From NCBI GenBank assembly GCA_965223755.1, contig CBDCXF010000001.1:434001-498000 (forward strand): 64,000 nucleotides of DNA. The letters run 5' to 3'. The stretch is from CBDCXF01 sp965223755. Its GTDB lineage: Bacteria; Acidobacteriota; Thermoanaerobaculia; Multivoradales; JAHEKO01. Below the pieces are notes generated by a model. That model saw only the letters and a program-made list of their open reading frames with translations, ran no database searches and had not been told where the DNA came from. A program made the position numbers and the translations under genes. Below, piece after piece: positions 40,837-49,723 of the stretch. Each line of letters opens with the position of its first letter. The first letter of the stretch is position 1.

Positions 40837-43113
40837 CTACAGCGTCGGCGCGACTTCCTCGCGGGCGTAGGCCTCGATGATGTCGTTCGGTTTGAAATCC
40901 TGGAACGACTCAAGGCGAATGCCGCAGTCGAAGCCGGCGCGCACCTCAGGGGCGTCGTCCTTGAAGCGCCGCAGGGTGCCGATCTTGCCTTCGTGGATGA
41001 CAACGTTGTCGCGGATCAAGCGCACTTGCGCGTTGCGCAGAATCTTGCCTTCGATGACGTGGCAACCGGCGATCTGGCCGACCTTGGGGACTTTGAACAA
41101 CTCACGCACCTCCGCCTGACCGAGAAGTTTTTCTTCGTAGGTCGGTCCGAGCAGGCCCAGCATCGCGTTCTTGATCTCGTCATTAAGCTCGTAGATGACG
41201 CGATGGAGGCGGATCTCGACCCCTTCTTTGTCCGCCAATTCACGGGCGTTTTTCTCCGGCCGCACGTTGAAGCCGATGACGATGGCGTTCGAGGCGGAAG
41301 CCAAGATGACGTCGTTGGTGGTGATGGCGCCGACGCCCGAGCGGATGACTTTGACTTGAACCTTGTCGGTCGACAGCTTCGCCAAGGTGTCGACAAGAAC
41401 CTCCGCAGAACCGCGCACGTCGGTACGCAACACGATCGGCAGCTCGTGCACCTCGCCCGATTGCATGCGCGCAAACAGTTGGTCGAGAGAGGCTTTGCTG
41501 GCGGCCGGAGCGAGCTCGCTTTCGCGTAGCTCCTGCTGGCGCAAGTCCACGATGCTGCGCGCTTGCACTTCGTCGCCAACCACTTGGAACGGGTCCCCGG
41601 CTTCGGGCACGCCGTTGAATCCGGTGATTTCGATCGGCGTCGCTGGATCGACCTGTTTGCGACGGTTGCCAAGGTCGTCGGTGAGGGAGCGGACGCGACC
41701 CCAAATGGCGCCACTGACAAAGATGTCGGAGGTTTTGAGGGTGCCGTCTTGCACCAAGACCGTGCCGACGTTGCCGCGGCCGGTCTCTTTGCGCGCCTCC
41801 AAGACCACTCCTTGCGCCGGTTTGCCGGGGTTGGCTTGGAGTTCCAGGAGCTCGGAAGTCAGCACTAAGATCTCGAGCAGGTCGTCGATCCCTTCTCCTT
41901 TCACTGCCGCCATCGGAACGCAGACGATGTCACCTCCCCAGTCCTCGACCACCAGCCCAGCGTCGGACAGGCCCTGCTTGACGCGGTCGGGGTTGGCGTT
42001 GTTCTTGTCGATCTTATTGAGCGCCACGACGATGGGCACATCGGCAGCACGCGCGTGGTCGATGGCTTCCTGAGTCTGCGGCATGACGCCGTCGTCAGCG
42101 GCGACTACCAGGACCACGATGTCAGTGGCTTGGGCGCCGCGGGCGCGCATGCGAGTGAACGCTTCGTGACCGGGAGTGTCCAGGAAGACCAGCTTTTTGC
42201 CGTTGTAATCGATCTCGTAGGCGCCGATGTGCTGGGTGATGCCGCCGTGTTCGCCTTCGACCACTTTGGAGGAGCGGATCGCATCTAGCAGGGTCGTTTT
42301 TCCGTGATCGACATGCCCCATGATGGTGATGACTGGCGCGCGAGCTTCAAGATCTTCTTCGGTCTCGGCGTCCAGAGCTTCGATCTTGCGTTGAACCTCT
42401 TCCTCGAAGGTCAAGTGCTGATGCTCGAGGCCCAATTCCTCAACGATCTCGGCGGCAAGCTCCAGGTCGACCGTTTGGTTGATGGTCGCCATGACGCCGC
42501 GGCCAACCAAATGGCTGAGTAGGTCTTTGGCGCGAACTCCGAGTTTGGCGGCGAATTCGCGTACGGTCATGCCTTCCGACAGCGGCACTGGGTCGACCGG
42601 AGGCTGGGGCTTCAATTCACCTGAACTGCTGACCTTCCGCCTTTTGCGCGGCTTGGCGGTCTCTTCTGCTGCAGCCGTTTCGACGGGTGGAGCTTCGGCC
42701 GCAACCGGAGTCTCCGGAGTAGCCGTCGGCGTTGCGGTGTCTTCCGCCGCCGCCGGAGTTTCTTCAACCTGCGGAGCCGGCTTGGCCTTGGTCGGAATGG
42801 TCTTGATACGCGTGTCGGCCTTCTGCACGATGGCGCTACGCCTGCGAGGAGCTCGCGGCGGCGGGGTCGGCATGCGCCGCACGACTTTGGGTTTGGCCGC
42901 AGCAGCCTGTTGCTGTGCCTCCTGGTCACGCAGGATGACTTCGCGAGGCTGTTGTCCTCCGGCTTTGCCCTGAAGCAGAGCCTGGACGGATTCGGTCTCG
43001 ATATAGGGGTTCTTCTCGTCGACGGAAACGCCGATGCCCTTGAGCTTGAAGAGAAGGTCCCTTTCGGACATCCCCATCGCTTTTGCCAGTTGCTTGACCG
43101 GAATCTTCCCCAT
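40837..43113 (-). CDS. infB: translation initiation factor IF-2
   Basis: IF-2 is the GTPase that loads initiator tRNA and joins the subunits. The 758 residues start MGKIPVKQLAKAMGMSERDLLFKL (IF2_N), continue with a linker of about 100 residues rich in P, A, E and T, and a second IF2_N repeat (TVREFAAKLGVRAKDLLSHLV). The G domain then has GHVDHGKTTLL (G1), GGITQHIGAYE (G2), DTPGHEAF (G3) and NKID (G4), followed by domains II, III and C. The linker is shorter than in E. coli but the catalytic part is complete. Confidence 0.97.
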   Translation of the reverse strand: MGKIPVKQLAKAMGMSERDLLFKLKGIGVSVDEKNPYIETESVQALLQGKAGGQQPREVILRDQEAQQQAAAAKPKVVRRMPTPPPRAPRRRSAIVQKADTRIKTIPTKAKPAPQVEETPAAAEDTATPTATPETPVAAEAPPVETAAAEETAKPRKRRKVSSSGELKPQPPVDPVPLSEGMTVREFAAKLGVRAKDLLSHLVGRGVMATINQTVDLELAAEIVEELGLEHQHLTFEEEVQRKIEALDAETEEDLEARAPVITIMGHVDHGKTTLLDAIRSSKVVEGEHGGITQHIGAYEIDYNGKKLVFLDTPGHEAFTRMRARGAQATDIVVLVVAADDGVMPQTQEAIDHARAADVPIVVALNKIDKNNANPDRVKQGLSDAGLVVEDWGGDIVCVPMAAVKGEGIDDLLEILVLTSELLELQANPGKPAQGVVLEARKETGRGNVGTVLVQDGTLKTSDIFVSGAIWGRVRSLTDDLGNRRKQVDPATPIEITGFNGVPEAGDPFQVVGDEVQARSIVDLRQQELRESELAPAASKASLDQLFARMQSGEVHELPIVLRTDVRGSAEVLVDTLAKLSTDKVQVKVIRSGVGAITTNDVILASASNAIVIGFNVRPEKNARELADKEGVEIRLHRVIYELNDEIKNAMLGLLGPTYEEKLLGQAEVRELFKVPKVGQIAGCHVIEGKILRNAQVRLIRDNVVIHEGKIGTLRRFKDDAPEVRAGFDCGIRLESFQDFKPNDIIEAYAREEVAPTL

Positions 43114-43146
43114 GGTGTTCTTTCTTGTCGCGCCAGCGTTCGGTCG

Positions 43147-44598
43147 CTAGGCTTCTTCCCCTTCGTCTCCGCCTTCGGTCTCTTCGAAAGCCCGGCTCAG
43201 CGCGGCCATGAAGTCGTCGTCTCCCATCGTCGCCGCCGGCGACTCCGGTTGGGCGCTCGGGAACGAGATTTCCTCGTCGGTCGGCTGATTCTCCGCCGCC
43301 CAAGCGACGATCTTGTCAGCCAGCGCGGCGCCCACGCCCTCTACCTCCACAAGTTTGTCCGCGTCGGCCCCCGCGAGAGCTTCCAGTGTGCCATATCCGG
43401 CCTCTTGGAGAGCTTCGGCGGTCTTGTCGCCGATACCGGGGATGTCGGTAAGTGCGAATGGAGTTGCGACTTCCTCTTCTTCGCCTTCCTCTTCGGCCAT
43501 CGCCGATTCCAGCATCTTGGCGAGGGCGTCAGTGACTTCACCCTTGACGTCGCTCTCGCTCTTGATATCGATCGTTGCGTTGAGGAGTTCGGAAGCCAAA
43601 CGCACGTTTTGGCCCCGGCGGCCGATGGCGAGCGACAGTTGCTCGTCCTCGACGATGACATCGAGGTGGGGGCCGTCTTCCTGGTGGGTGACGGAAACGC
43701 GAGTGATGCGCGCCGGCGCCAAAGCTGCCTGCGCCAGGGTCACCAGGTCGTCACTCCACTCGATGATGTCGATCTTCTCTCCCCGCAACTCGCGGATGAT
43801 CGCCTGCACGCGCGAACCCTTCATGCCGACACATGCGCCGACAGGGTCGACGTCGCGTTCCCGGCTAACGACCGCCACTTTGGCACGCTCGCCGGGAGCT
43901 CGCACCGCCGCTTTGATCTGAACCGTGCCGTCGTAGATCTCCGGGACTTCCATTTCAAAGAACTTCGCGAGCAAGCGAGGATCGGTGCGCGAAAGCACGA
44001 CTTGCGGACCTTTCGGCCGCGTGTGCACATCCACCAACACGGCGCGGATGCGCTCTCCTGGGTTGTAGCGCTCAAAGCGGGATTGCTCGGCCCTGGGTAC
44101 GACCGCTTCAGTACGCCCGAGGTCGACGATGACTTCGCCACGGTCGAACCGCTTCACCGTGCCCGTCAGCACTTCGCCGACGCGGTCGATGTATTCGTTG
44201 TAGATCTTTTCCCGTTCGGCTTCACGGATGCGTTGGAATAGCACCTGCTTGGCTGACTGGGCGGCGATGCGTCCGAGTCCTTCGGTTGAAATCGGAATCA
44301 AGATTTCGCCGCCGACCTCGATCTCGGGGTCGTGCTCGCGAGCCTCTTCGATTGTCCATTGGGTCACAGGGTCTTCGACTTCATCGACGACTTCACGCAC
44401 GATGAAGGCCTCAAAACTGCCCGTGTCGGTGTCGAGCGTGGCGCGCACCGGTTCCTTAATGTGGTGCTGCTTCTTCGCCGCCGAGGCCATTGCGTCCTCT
44501 AAGGCGGAGACCCAGTGCTCCATGTCGATGTCCTTCTCAAAGGCAACTTGCCGAAGAACTTCGCGAAAGTTGATATTCGGCGTCTCTGTCGTCGCCAT
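43147..44598 (-). CDS. nusA: transcription termination/antitermination factor NusA
   Basis: NusA binds RNA polymerase and RNA to modulate pausing, termination and antitermination. The 483 residues have an N-terminal RNA polymerase-binding domain (FREVLRQVAFEKDIDMEHWVSALEDAM), an S1 domain (about 125-200), two KH domains (about 215-345, with GACVGMKGSRVQAI and IGRRGQNVRLA), and a C-terminal helix-hairpin-helix region (about 375-425, IPGIGDKTAEALQEAGYGTLEAL). The start ATG follows TAGGAGA. The rimP leader upstream contains an intrinsic terminator, which matters because NusA can act on it. Confidence 0.96.
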   Translation of the reverse strand: MATTETPNINFREVLRQVAFEKDIDMEHWVSALEDAMASAAKKQHHIKEPVRATLDTDTGSFEAFIVREVVDEVEDPVTQWTIEEAREHDPEIEVGGEILIPISTEGLGRIAAQSAKQVLFQRIREAEREKIYNEYIDRVGEVLTGTVKRFDRGEVIVDLGRTEAVVPRAEQSRFERYNPGERIRAVLVDVHTRPKGPQVVLSRTDPRLLAKFFEMEVPEIYDGTVQIKAAVRAPGERAKVAVVSRERDVDPVGACVGMKGSRVQAIIRELRGEKIDIIEWSDDLVTLAQAALAPARITRVSVTHQEDGPHLDVIVEDEQLSLAIGRRGQNVRLASELLNATIDIKSESDVKGEVTDALAKMLESAMAEEEGEEEEVATPFALTDIPGIGDKTAEALQEAGYGTLEALAGADADKLVEVEGVGAALADKIVAWAAENQPTDEEISFPSAQPESPAATMGDDDFMAALSRAFEETEGGDEGEEA

Positions 44599-44643
44599 CG
44601 CGTATCTCCTAATCAGATTCCTCTACCGGGACGGAGTCGGACC

Positions 44644-45096
44644 CTAGATTTCAATCTCCAAATTAGCTTTCAAAACGGACTCGGCCGGGATCGTCAGCTC
44701 AATGTCGTTGGCTGCCAACAATGTCAGGGCACTCTTGCCGGGGTCGAAGCGCTCCAGTAGCCCGCTATCCGTTCGCTTTCCGCCCTCCTGCGAAAGCCAT
44801 TGCACTTTGACTTGATGGCCGGCAAAGCGAGCGAAGTCGCGCGGACCGAAGAGCGGGCGATCGAGGCCTGGAGAAGTGACTTCCAGTACGTACTTGTCGG
44901 CGCCGAAATCATGAACGTCAAGAATCGGCGACACGCGCCGCGATACTTGCTCGCAGTGTTCGACCGTTGTACCGTGCTCGTTTTCGACCATCAGTTGCAG
45001 GCGATTGCCTCCATAGGCGACATGGACCAATTCGCAGTCGCAATCCTGTACCGCTTGCTCAAGGTCGACACGGAGGTCGGTCGGTATCTCAGGCAT
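44644..45096 (-). CDS. rimP: ribosome maturation factor RimP
   Basis: RimP is needed for maturation of the 30S subunit. From the ATG at 45094-45096 it has 150 residues with the RimP pattern of an N-terminal alpha/beta domain (LVHVAYGGNRLQLMVENEHGTTVEHCEQVSRRVSPILD), SPGLDRPLFGPRDFARFAGHQVKVQ, and a small C-terminal Sm-like domain. The longer upstream frame crosses the leader and terminator and is not used. It heads the rimP-nusA-infB operon. Confidence 0.92.
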   Translation of the reverse strand: MPEIPTDLRVDLEQAVQDCDCELVHVAYGGNRLQLMVENEHGTTVEHCEQVSRRVSPILDVHDFGADKYVLEVTSPGLDRPLFGPRDFARFAGHQVKVQWLSQEGGKRTDSGLLERFDPGKSALTLLAANDIELTIPAESVLKANLEIEI

Positions 45097-45142
45097 CCGA
45101 AACTTCTCTTGGCTCTTTCGTCTATTGCTTGCTTCGGGAGGC

Positions 45143-45170
45143 CAAAAAAAAGAAGTGGGCTTAGCCCACT
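45143..45170 (-). terminator. intrinsic terminator in the rimP-nusA-infB leader (attenuator)
   Basis: On the minus strand AGTGGGC (45170-45164) pairs with GCCCACT (45160-45154) around a three-base loop, and TCTTTTTTTT follows. It lies downstream of the promoter at 45195-45223 and about 50 bases upstream of the rimP ATG, with no gene on this strand that it could end. It must be read through for rimP, nusA and infB to be expressed. Confidence 0.75.
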
Positions 45171-45194
45171 CCCAAACCTCACCTCGCTGACGGG

Positions 45195-45223
45195 AGTATA
45201 AGGTGATAGGAGACTTGCCGCAA
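45195..45223 (-). promoter_or_regulatory. promoter of the rimP-nusA-infB operon
   Basis: On the minus strand TTGCGG (45223-45218) and TATACT (45200-45195) are separated by 17 bases. Transcription would begin at about 45188, giving a leader of about 92 bases that contains the terminator described above. The divergent protease gene degQ lies on the other side. Confidence 0.65.
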
Positions 45224-45368
45224 GCAACGAAACCGTCGGCAGCGGGATGTCGGGCACGGCGCTTGCTAAGTCTGTAGGTGGCGACCCTGGTCGCGAGGCG
45301 TTCGCTCCACCAATGGTGCGAGCGGATGCGAACTGCTACGAACAACAAAATTGAGAAGGACTCCGGGG

Positions 45369-46874
45369 ATGTTCAGAACGCAAACTCAACACCGACCTTT
45401 CGCCGTCTTTTCGGCTCTTTTGGCGCTGGCTTGTCTAGCTCTGATCTTTGGCGGCGGGGCGGGTACCAGTACTGCCGTCGCGGCACAGGAAGGGGACCGA
45501 GTTCGCGTCCCGCAAAACATCCAAGTGCCGGTGGCTACGCCCAACAGCTTTCCGGACTTTGCCAGCTTGGCGGAGCAGGTGTCGCCGGCAGTTGCGCTGG
45601 TCACCGTTGCCAAGTGGTCTGGAAATGACGGATCGAGCGCCGAGGATTTCTTTAACGAGTTCTTTCGCCGCCGGCCGCGTCAGCCGCGCGAACCGGAACG
45701 CCGCGATGGCGGTGGATCTGGATTCGTCGTCGACCCCAACGGCCTGATCGTCACCAACTACCACGTGGTCGAAGATGCTGACGAGATTCGCGTCGATTTC
45801 GGCGATCGCGATTACCTCGCGGAAGTCGTCGGGATCGATCCTGAGACCGATCTAGCCTTGATCCGCATTGATGCGGGAGAAGACCTACCGGCACTGCCCC
45901 TCGGCGATTCCGATGTCGTGCGTCCCGGTGAATGGGTGATGGCGATCGGCAGCCCTGGCGGCTTGGAAAACAGCGTCACGGTCGGCGTCGTCAGCGCCAA
46001 AGGGAGGCGTGTGCCGATCGGGGACGACGCTTCGTTCGCCAACTACATCCAGACCGATGCGGCGATCAACTTTGGCAACTCGGGCGGTCCCTTGGTCAAT
46101 CTTCGTGGAGAAGTCATTGGCATCAACACGGCGGTGAACTACGGCTCGGAAAACATCGGATTTGCGGTTCCCGCCAACACTCTCGCCAGAATCTTGCCGC
46201 AATTGCGCGACGAGGGCCGGGTGCGCCGTGGCTACCTCGGTATCAACATCACCGAGCTCAACTATCGTGCCGCAGAGGCCTACGGGCTCGAGCCAGGTGA
46301 AGGTATTTTCGTCGCCGATGTCAACGAAGACACGCCGGCGGAGCGAGCGGGCCTGAAGCCAGAAGACATCCTGCTCAAGGTTGACGGCCGCAGGCTCACC
46401 GAGACGCGCGAGCTGATCGACTACGTGTCCGATCTGGGCCCCGAGGGCGCGGTGGAATTGGAAGTTCTGCGAGACGGTGAACGCTTCGACCTCAGAATCG
46501 AGTTGGCCGAGCGCGAAACGCAGTTGGCCTCGGTCGAATCCGACCAAGACACACCCAGTGGTTTGTCGTGGATGGGATTACGCTACCGCGATCTGGATCC
46601 GGGGTTCGCTGGTTCGCATGGGCTACCCGATGATGTGGATGGCGTCCTGATCACCGGCGTGGCTCCCGACAGCCCTTTTTATGAGGACGGAGTGCGCTCC
46701 GCTGACGGCACGGTCCTGCTGATTACTAAAGTGAACGGCCGGGAGGTGTCCTCGGTGGCTGAGTTCGAGCAGGTCGTCAACGCTGCGCCGAGCGGCAGCC
46801 GCCTGCGTGTGCATATCCGCGCTTTCGGCCGCGGCGGGCAGGGATCTCTGTTTGCGTTCCCTCGCAAGCCGTAG
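45369..46874 (+). CDS. DegP/HtrA-type periplasmic serine protease with two PDZ domains
   Basis: This is an envelope quality-control protease of the trypsin-like HtrA family. From ATG 45369 it has 501 residues, with an N-terminal signal or anchor segment (FSALLALACLALIFGGGAGTSTAVAA). The catalytic triad is visible as His in TNYHVVEDADEI, Asp in PETDLALIRID and Ser in GNSGGPLVN. Two PDZ domains follow (about residues 285-375 and 395-485), the first in GYLGINITELNYRAAEAYGLEPGEG. The closest names are degP and degQ; I cannot separate them. Confidence 0.94.
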   Translation: MFRTQTQHRPFAVFSALLALACLALIFGGGAGTSTAVAAQEGDRVRVPQNIQVPVATPNSFPDFASLAEQVSPAVALVTVAKWSGNDGSSAEDFFNEFFRRRPRQPREPERRDGGGSGFVVDPNGLIVTNYHVVEDADEIRVDFGDRDYLAEVVGIDPETDLALIRIDAGEDLPALPLGDSDVVRPGEWVMAIGSPGGLENSVTVGVVSAKGRRVPIGDDASFANYIQTDAAINFGNSGGPLVNLRGEVIGINTAVNYGSENIGFAVPANTLARILPQLRDEGRVRRGYLGINITELNYRAAEAYGLEPGEGIFVADVNEDTPAERAGLKPEDILLKVDGRRLTETRELIDYVSDLGPEGAVELEVLRDGERFDLRIELAERETQLASVESDQDTPSGLSWMGLRYRDLDPGFAGSHGLPDDVDGVLITGVAPDSPFYEDGVRSADGTVLLITKVNGREVSSVAEFEQVVNAAPSGSRLRVHIRAFGRGGQGSLFAFPRKP

Positions 46875-46898
46875 TGGATCATTCATTGCCAATAACGA

Positions 46899-46924
46899 AC
46901 GGCCGGCCGTGTGCCGGCCGTTTT
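46899..46924 (+). terminator. intrinsic terminator after the HtrA protease gene
   Basis: ACGGCCGGC (46899-46907) pairs with GCCGGCCGT (46913-46921) around a five-base loop and is followed by TTT. It lies 25 bases after the protease stop. Confidence 0.85.
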
Positions 46925-47005
46925 GCTGCGCAAAGAGTTTGACTAACAAGAGCTTTCGCCGACCTAGACTCAACCTCGTCTAGACTGTAAAAACAGGCTC
47001 TAGCT

Positions 47006-48370
47006 ATGACACCGGGAAATCCAGCCACCGTTCTCATCGTCGACGACGAAGAAGATATTCGTAGCACCCTGCGGATGATTCTCGAGCACGAAGGCTACGA
47101 CGTGCTCGAAGCAGCCGGCGGACACGAGGGCTTGGCCAAGATCAAGAAGAGCGCTCCTGATGCCGTTTTACTGGACATCAAGATGCCCGACCTGGACGGC
47201 ATGGAAGTGCTGGATCGACTGCGCGAACAAGGCGAGCGCATTCCGGTGATGATGATTACCGGTCATGGCGACGTGTCGACCGCTGTGGATGCGACGCGAC
47301 GGGGCGCGTTCGATTTTCTCGAGAAACCTCTTGAGCGTGAGCGCGTCCTCCTGAGTTTGCGCAACGCGGTGGAAAATCGGCGATTGCACGTTGAAGTGCA
47401 GCGCGGTCCTGGTGGTAGCGACCCGATGATCGGCTCTTCCCCGGCGATGCAGCAACTGCGTGAACTGATCGAACGGGCTGCCCCGACCGAGGCGACGGTG
47501 CTCATCACCGGAGAAAGCGGCACCGGAAAAGAGTTGGTGGCCTCCGAAATTCACCGCCTCAGTAAGCGCCGTTCGCGGCCGATGGTGCAGGTCAACTGCG
47601 CTGCGATTCCCGAGGAACTGATCGAGTCCGAGCTATTCGGTCACGAGAAGGGCAGCTTCACCGGTGCAGTGCGGAAGCAGCAGGGCAAGTTTGTCGCCGC
47701 GGATCGCGGCACGATTTTCCTCGATGAAGTGGGCGACATGTCGGCGCGTACCCAAGCCAAGGTCCTGCGAGTTTTGCAGAGTGGAGAACTAGAGCGGGTC
47801 GGGTCGCAAGACATCGTGCGCGTTGATGTGCGCGTCGTGGCGGCGACCAACAAGGACCTGGAGGTTGAAATCGAAGAAGGTGGTTTTCGCGAAGACCTCT
47901 TCTACCGCCTCAACGTCGTGCCGCTCAAGACGCCTCCGCTGCGGGAACGGCGTGAAGACATTCCCGAGTTGGCGGAATACTTCTTGGCCCATTTTTCCGG
48001 GCGCTACGGCATCGCCAAAGAGGGGTTCACTGAGGAAGCGGTTGCCGAACTCAGCAAGCTCGACTGGCCTGGCAACGTCCGCGAACTCAAGAACATGGTC
48101 GAGCGCTTGGTGATCCTCACGCCGGGCAACCGCATTGATGTCGGACATCTGGGTGGGGTCGGGGAGAATTCGCTGTCGGAAGTTGCGGCTTCCCCCGTGT
48201 TCGCGAGCGCGACCTTGAAGGAGTTCCGAGAGAAGGCCGAGCGCGCCTACTTGGAGGCGAAGCTCCAAGAGAACAACTGGAACGTCACTCAGACCGCCAA
48301 AGCGATTCAAACCCCGCGCTCCAATCTCTACAAGAAGATGCAGCAGTATGGAATCGAGCGCGCCGAATGA
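47006..48370 (+). CDS. sigma-54-dependent response regulator (NtrC family)
   Basis: The protein of 454 residues has a receiver domain (about 1-120, VLIVDDEEDIR, phospho-acceptor Asp in VLLDIKMPDLDG, conserved Lys in EKPL) and an AAA+ domain (about 145-385) with Walker A GESGTGKELVA, a GSFTGA variant of the GAFTGA sigma-54-contact loop, Walker B GTIFLDEVGD and an arginine finger region. A FIS-type helix-turn-helix lies at the C terminus (NWNVTQTAKAIQTPRSNLYKKMQQYGI). It resembles NtrX/NtrC. No kinase gene is beside it. Targets are unknown. Confidence 0.94.
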   Translation: MTPGNPATVLIVDDEEDIRSTLRMILEHEGYDVLEAAGGHEGLAKIKKSAPDAVLLDIKMPDLDGMEVLDRLREQGERIPVMMITGHGDVSTAVDATRRGAFDFLEKPLERERVLLSLRNAVENRRLHVEVQRGPGGSDPMIGSSPAMQQLRELIERAAPTEATVLITGESGTGKELVASEIHRLSKRRSRPMVQVNCAAIPEELIESELFGHEKGSFTGAVRKQQGKFVAADRGTIFLDEVGDMSARTQAKVLRVLQSGELERVGSQDIVRVDVRVVAATNKDLEVEIEEGGFREDLFYRLNVVPLKTPPLRERREDIPELAEYFLAHFSGRYGIAKEGFTEEAVAELSKLDWPGNVRELKNMVERLVILTPGNRIDVGHLGGVGENSLSEVAASPVFASATLKEFREKAERAYLEAKLQENNWNVTQTAKAIQTPRSNLYKKMQQYGIERAE

Positions 48371-48442
48371 GGCGTGCGGCTGCAACGATCTGCTCTTCCA
48401 ACCTTGCGAGCCTCCGCCCCTAGGGGTCTGTTACGATTCTCC

Positions 48443-48465
48443 CCGCCAGGACTTGGCGGATTTTT
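48443..48465 (+). terminator. intrinsic terminator after the NtrC-family regulator
   Basis: CCGCCA (48443-48448) pairs with TGGCGG (48454-48459) around a five-base loop and is followed by ATTTTT. It separates the regulator gene from the acyl-CoA dehydrogenases. Confidence 0.75.
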
Positions 48466-48577
48466 CAAGTAACGCGGCGAACCAGTTCTGCTCGCCAAGC
48501 CTGTGTTGGCCCTAACTACCGGGCCTTCGCAACAACGAACTTCCGCTTCCGAGGGACGGATTGAACGAGGCACGGCC

Positions 48578-49723
48578 ATGCAGATTCGACTGAACGACGA
48601 ACAGAAACTTCTGCGCGAGAGTGTGCGCGAATTTGCCGAAGACGTCGTCCGCCCGAGGGCGCGCGAGATCGACGAGACCGGTATCCTGCCGCGAGACTTT
48701 TATGACCAGGCCGGCGAGATGGGGCTGGCCGGAGTGGGGGTGCCGGAGGAGTACGGGGGAGCCGGCATGGACACCATCTCCTATTGCCTGGTGATCGAGG
48801 AAATCAGTCGTGTGTGCGGCACCAGTGGCGTGATTTTGTCGGCCAACAACTCTTTGGTGTGCGACCCGATTCTGCAATTCGGTAGTGAGGAACAAAAAAA
48901 AGAGATCCTGGTGCCGCTTGCTTCGGGCGAAAAGATGGGTTGCTTTGCGCTGACCGAGCCTGGAGCCGGAAGCGACGCGGCCGCCTTGCGCACCACCGCC
49001 AAGCGCGACGGCGACGACTACATCCTCAACGGCAACAAGATCTTCATCACCAATGGCACCCACGCCGATATCGCGGTTGTCTTTGCCAGCGTCGATCTTG
49101 AGCAGCGGCATCGCAGCATCACCGCATTCGTCGTCGATTGCAACGCCGAAGGCTTCTCGCGCGGCGTCCACGAGTACAAGTTGGGAGTCAACGCTTCCGG
49201 CACGACCGAGCTGGCGTTTGCCGACATGCGGGTGCCGGCGTCGCAACGGCTTGGCGCAGAAGGCGATGGCTTCAAAGTGGCGATGGCCACTCTCGATGGA
49301 GGGCGGATCGGCATCGCAGCCCAGGCCGTCGGCATCGCACAGGGAGCCTTTGAAGAGGCTCTTGCCTACTCTCAGGAACGCGAACAATTCGGCCGCACTA
49401 TCTCCAATTTTCAGGCCATTCAGTTCTACCTCGCTGACATGTCGACCGAATTGGATGCTGCCCGCACGCTGACCTGGAAAGCCGCCTGGAGCAAAGACAA
49501 CCGCAAGCGCTACACCCTGGAGGCAGCGCAGGCCAAGTTGTTCGCGTCGGAGATGGCGCAACGAGTGACCAACAAGGCGCTGCAGATCCACGGTGGCTAC
49601 GGCTACACCCGCGAATACAACGTCGAGCGCTACTTCCGTGACGCCCGCATTACCGAGATCTACGAAGGCACCAGCGAGGTCCAGAAGATGGTGATCGCGG
49701 ATTGGGTGCTCAATCGGTCGTGA
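48578..49723 (+). CDS. acyl-CoA dehydrogenase (first of two)
   Basis: This FAD enzyme oxidises acyl-CoA at the alpha-beta bond and passes electrons to an electron-transfer flavoprotein. From ATG 48578 it has 381 residues with signature 1 GCFALTEPGAGSDAAAL, signature 2 QIHGGYGYTREYNVERYFRDARI, and the catalytic base in IYEGTSEVQKMVI. It is close to the short-chain/butyryl type. The downstream paralogue begins at the stop of this gene (GTGA overlap), so both are translated together. The chain-length preference of each is not readable. Confidence 0.95.
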   Translation: MQIRLNDEQKLLRESVREFAEDVVRPRAREIDETGILPRDFYDQAGEMGLAGVGVPEEYGGAGMDTISYCLVIEEISRVCGTSGVILSANNSLVCDPILQFGSEEQKKEILVPLASGEKMGCFALTEPGAGSDAAALRTTAKRDGDDYILNGNKIFITNGTHADIAVVFASVDLEQRHRSITAFVVDCNAEGFSRGVHEYKLGVNASGTTELAFADMRVPASQRLGAEGDGFKVAMATLDGGRIGIAAQAVGIAQGAFEEALAYSQEREQFGRTISNFQAIQFYLADMSTELDAARTLTWKAAWSKDNRKRYTLEAAQAKLFASEMAQRVTNKALQIHGGYGYTREYNVERYFRDARITEIYEGTSEVQKMVIADWVLNRS

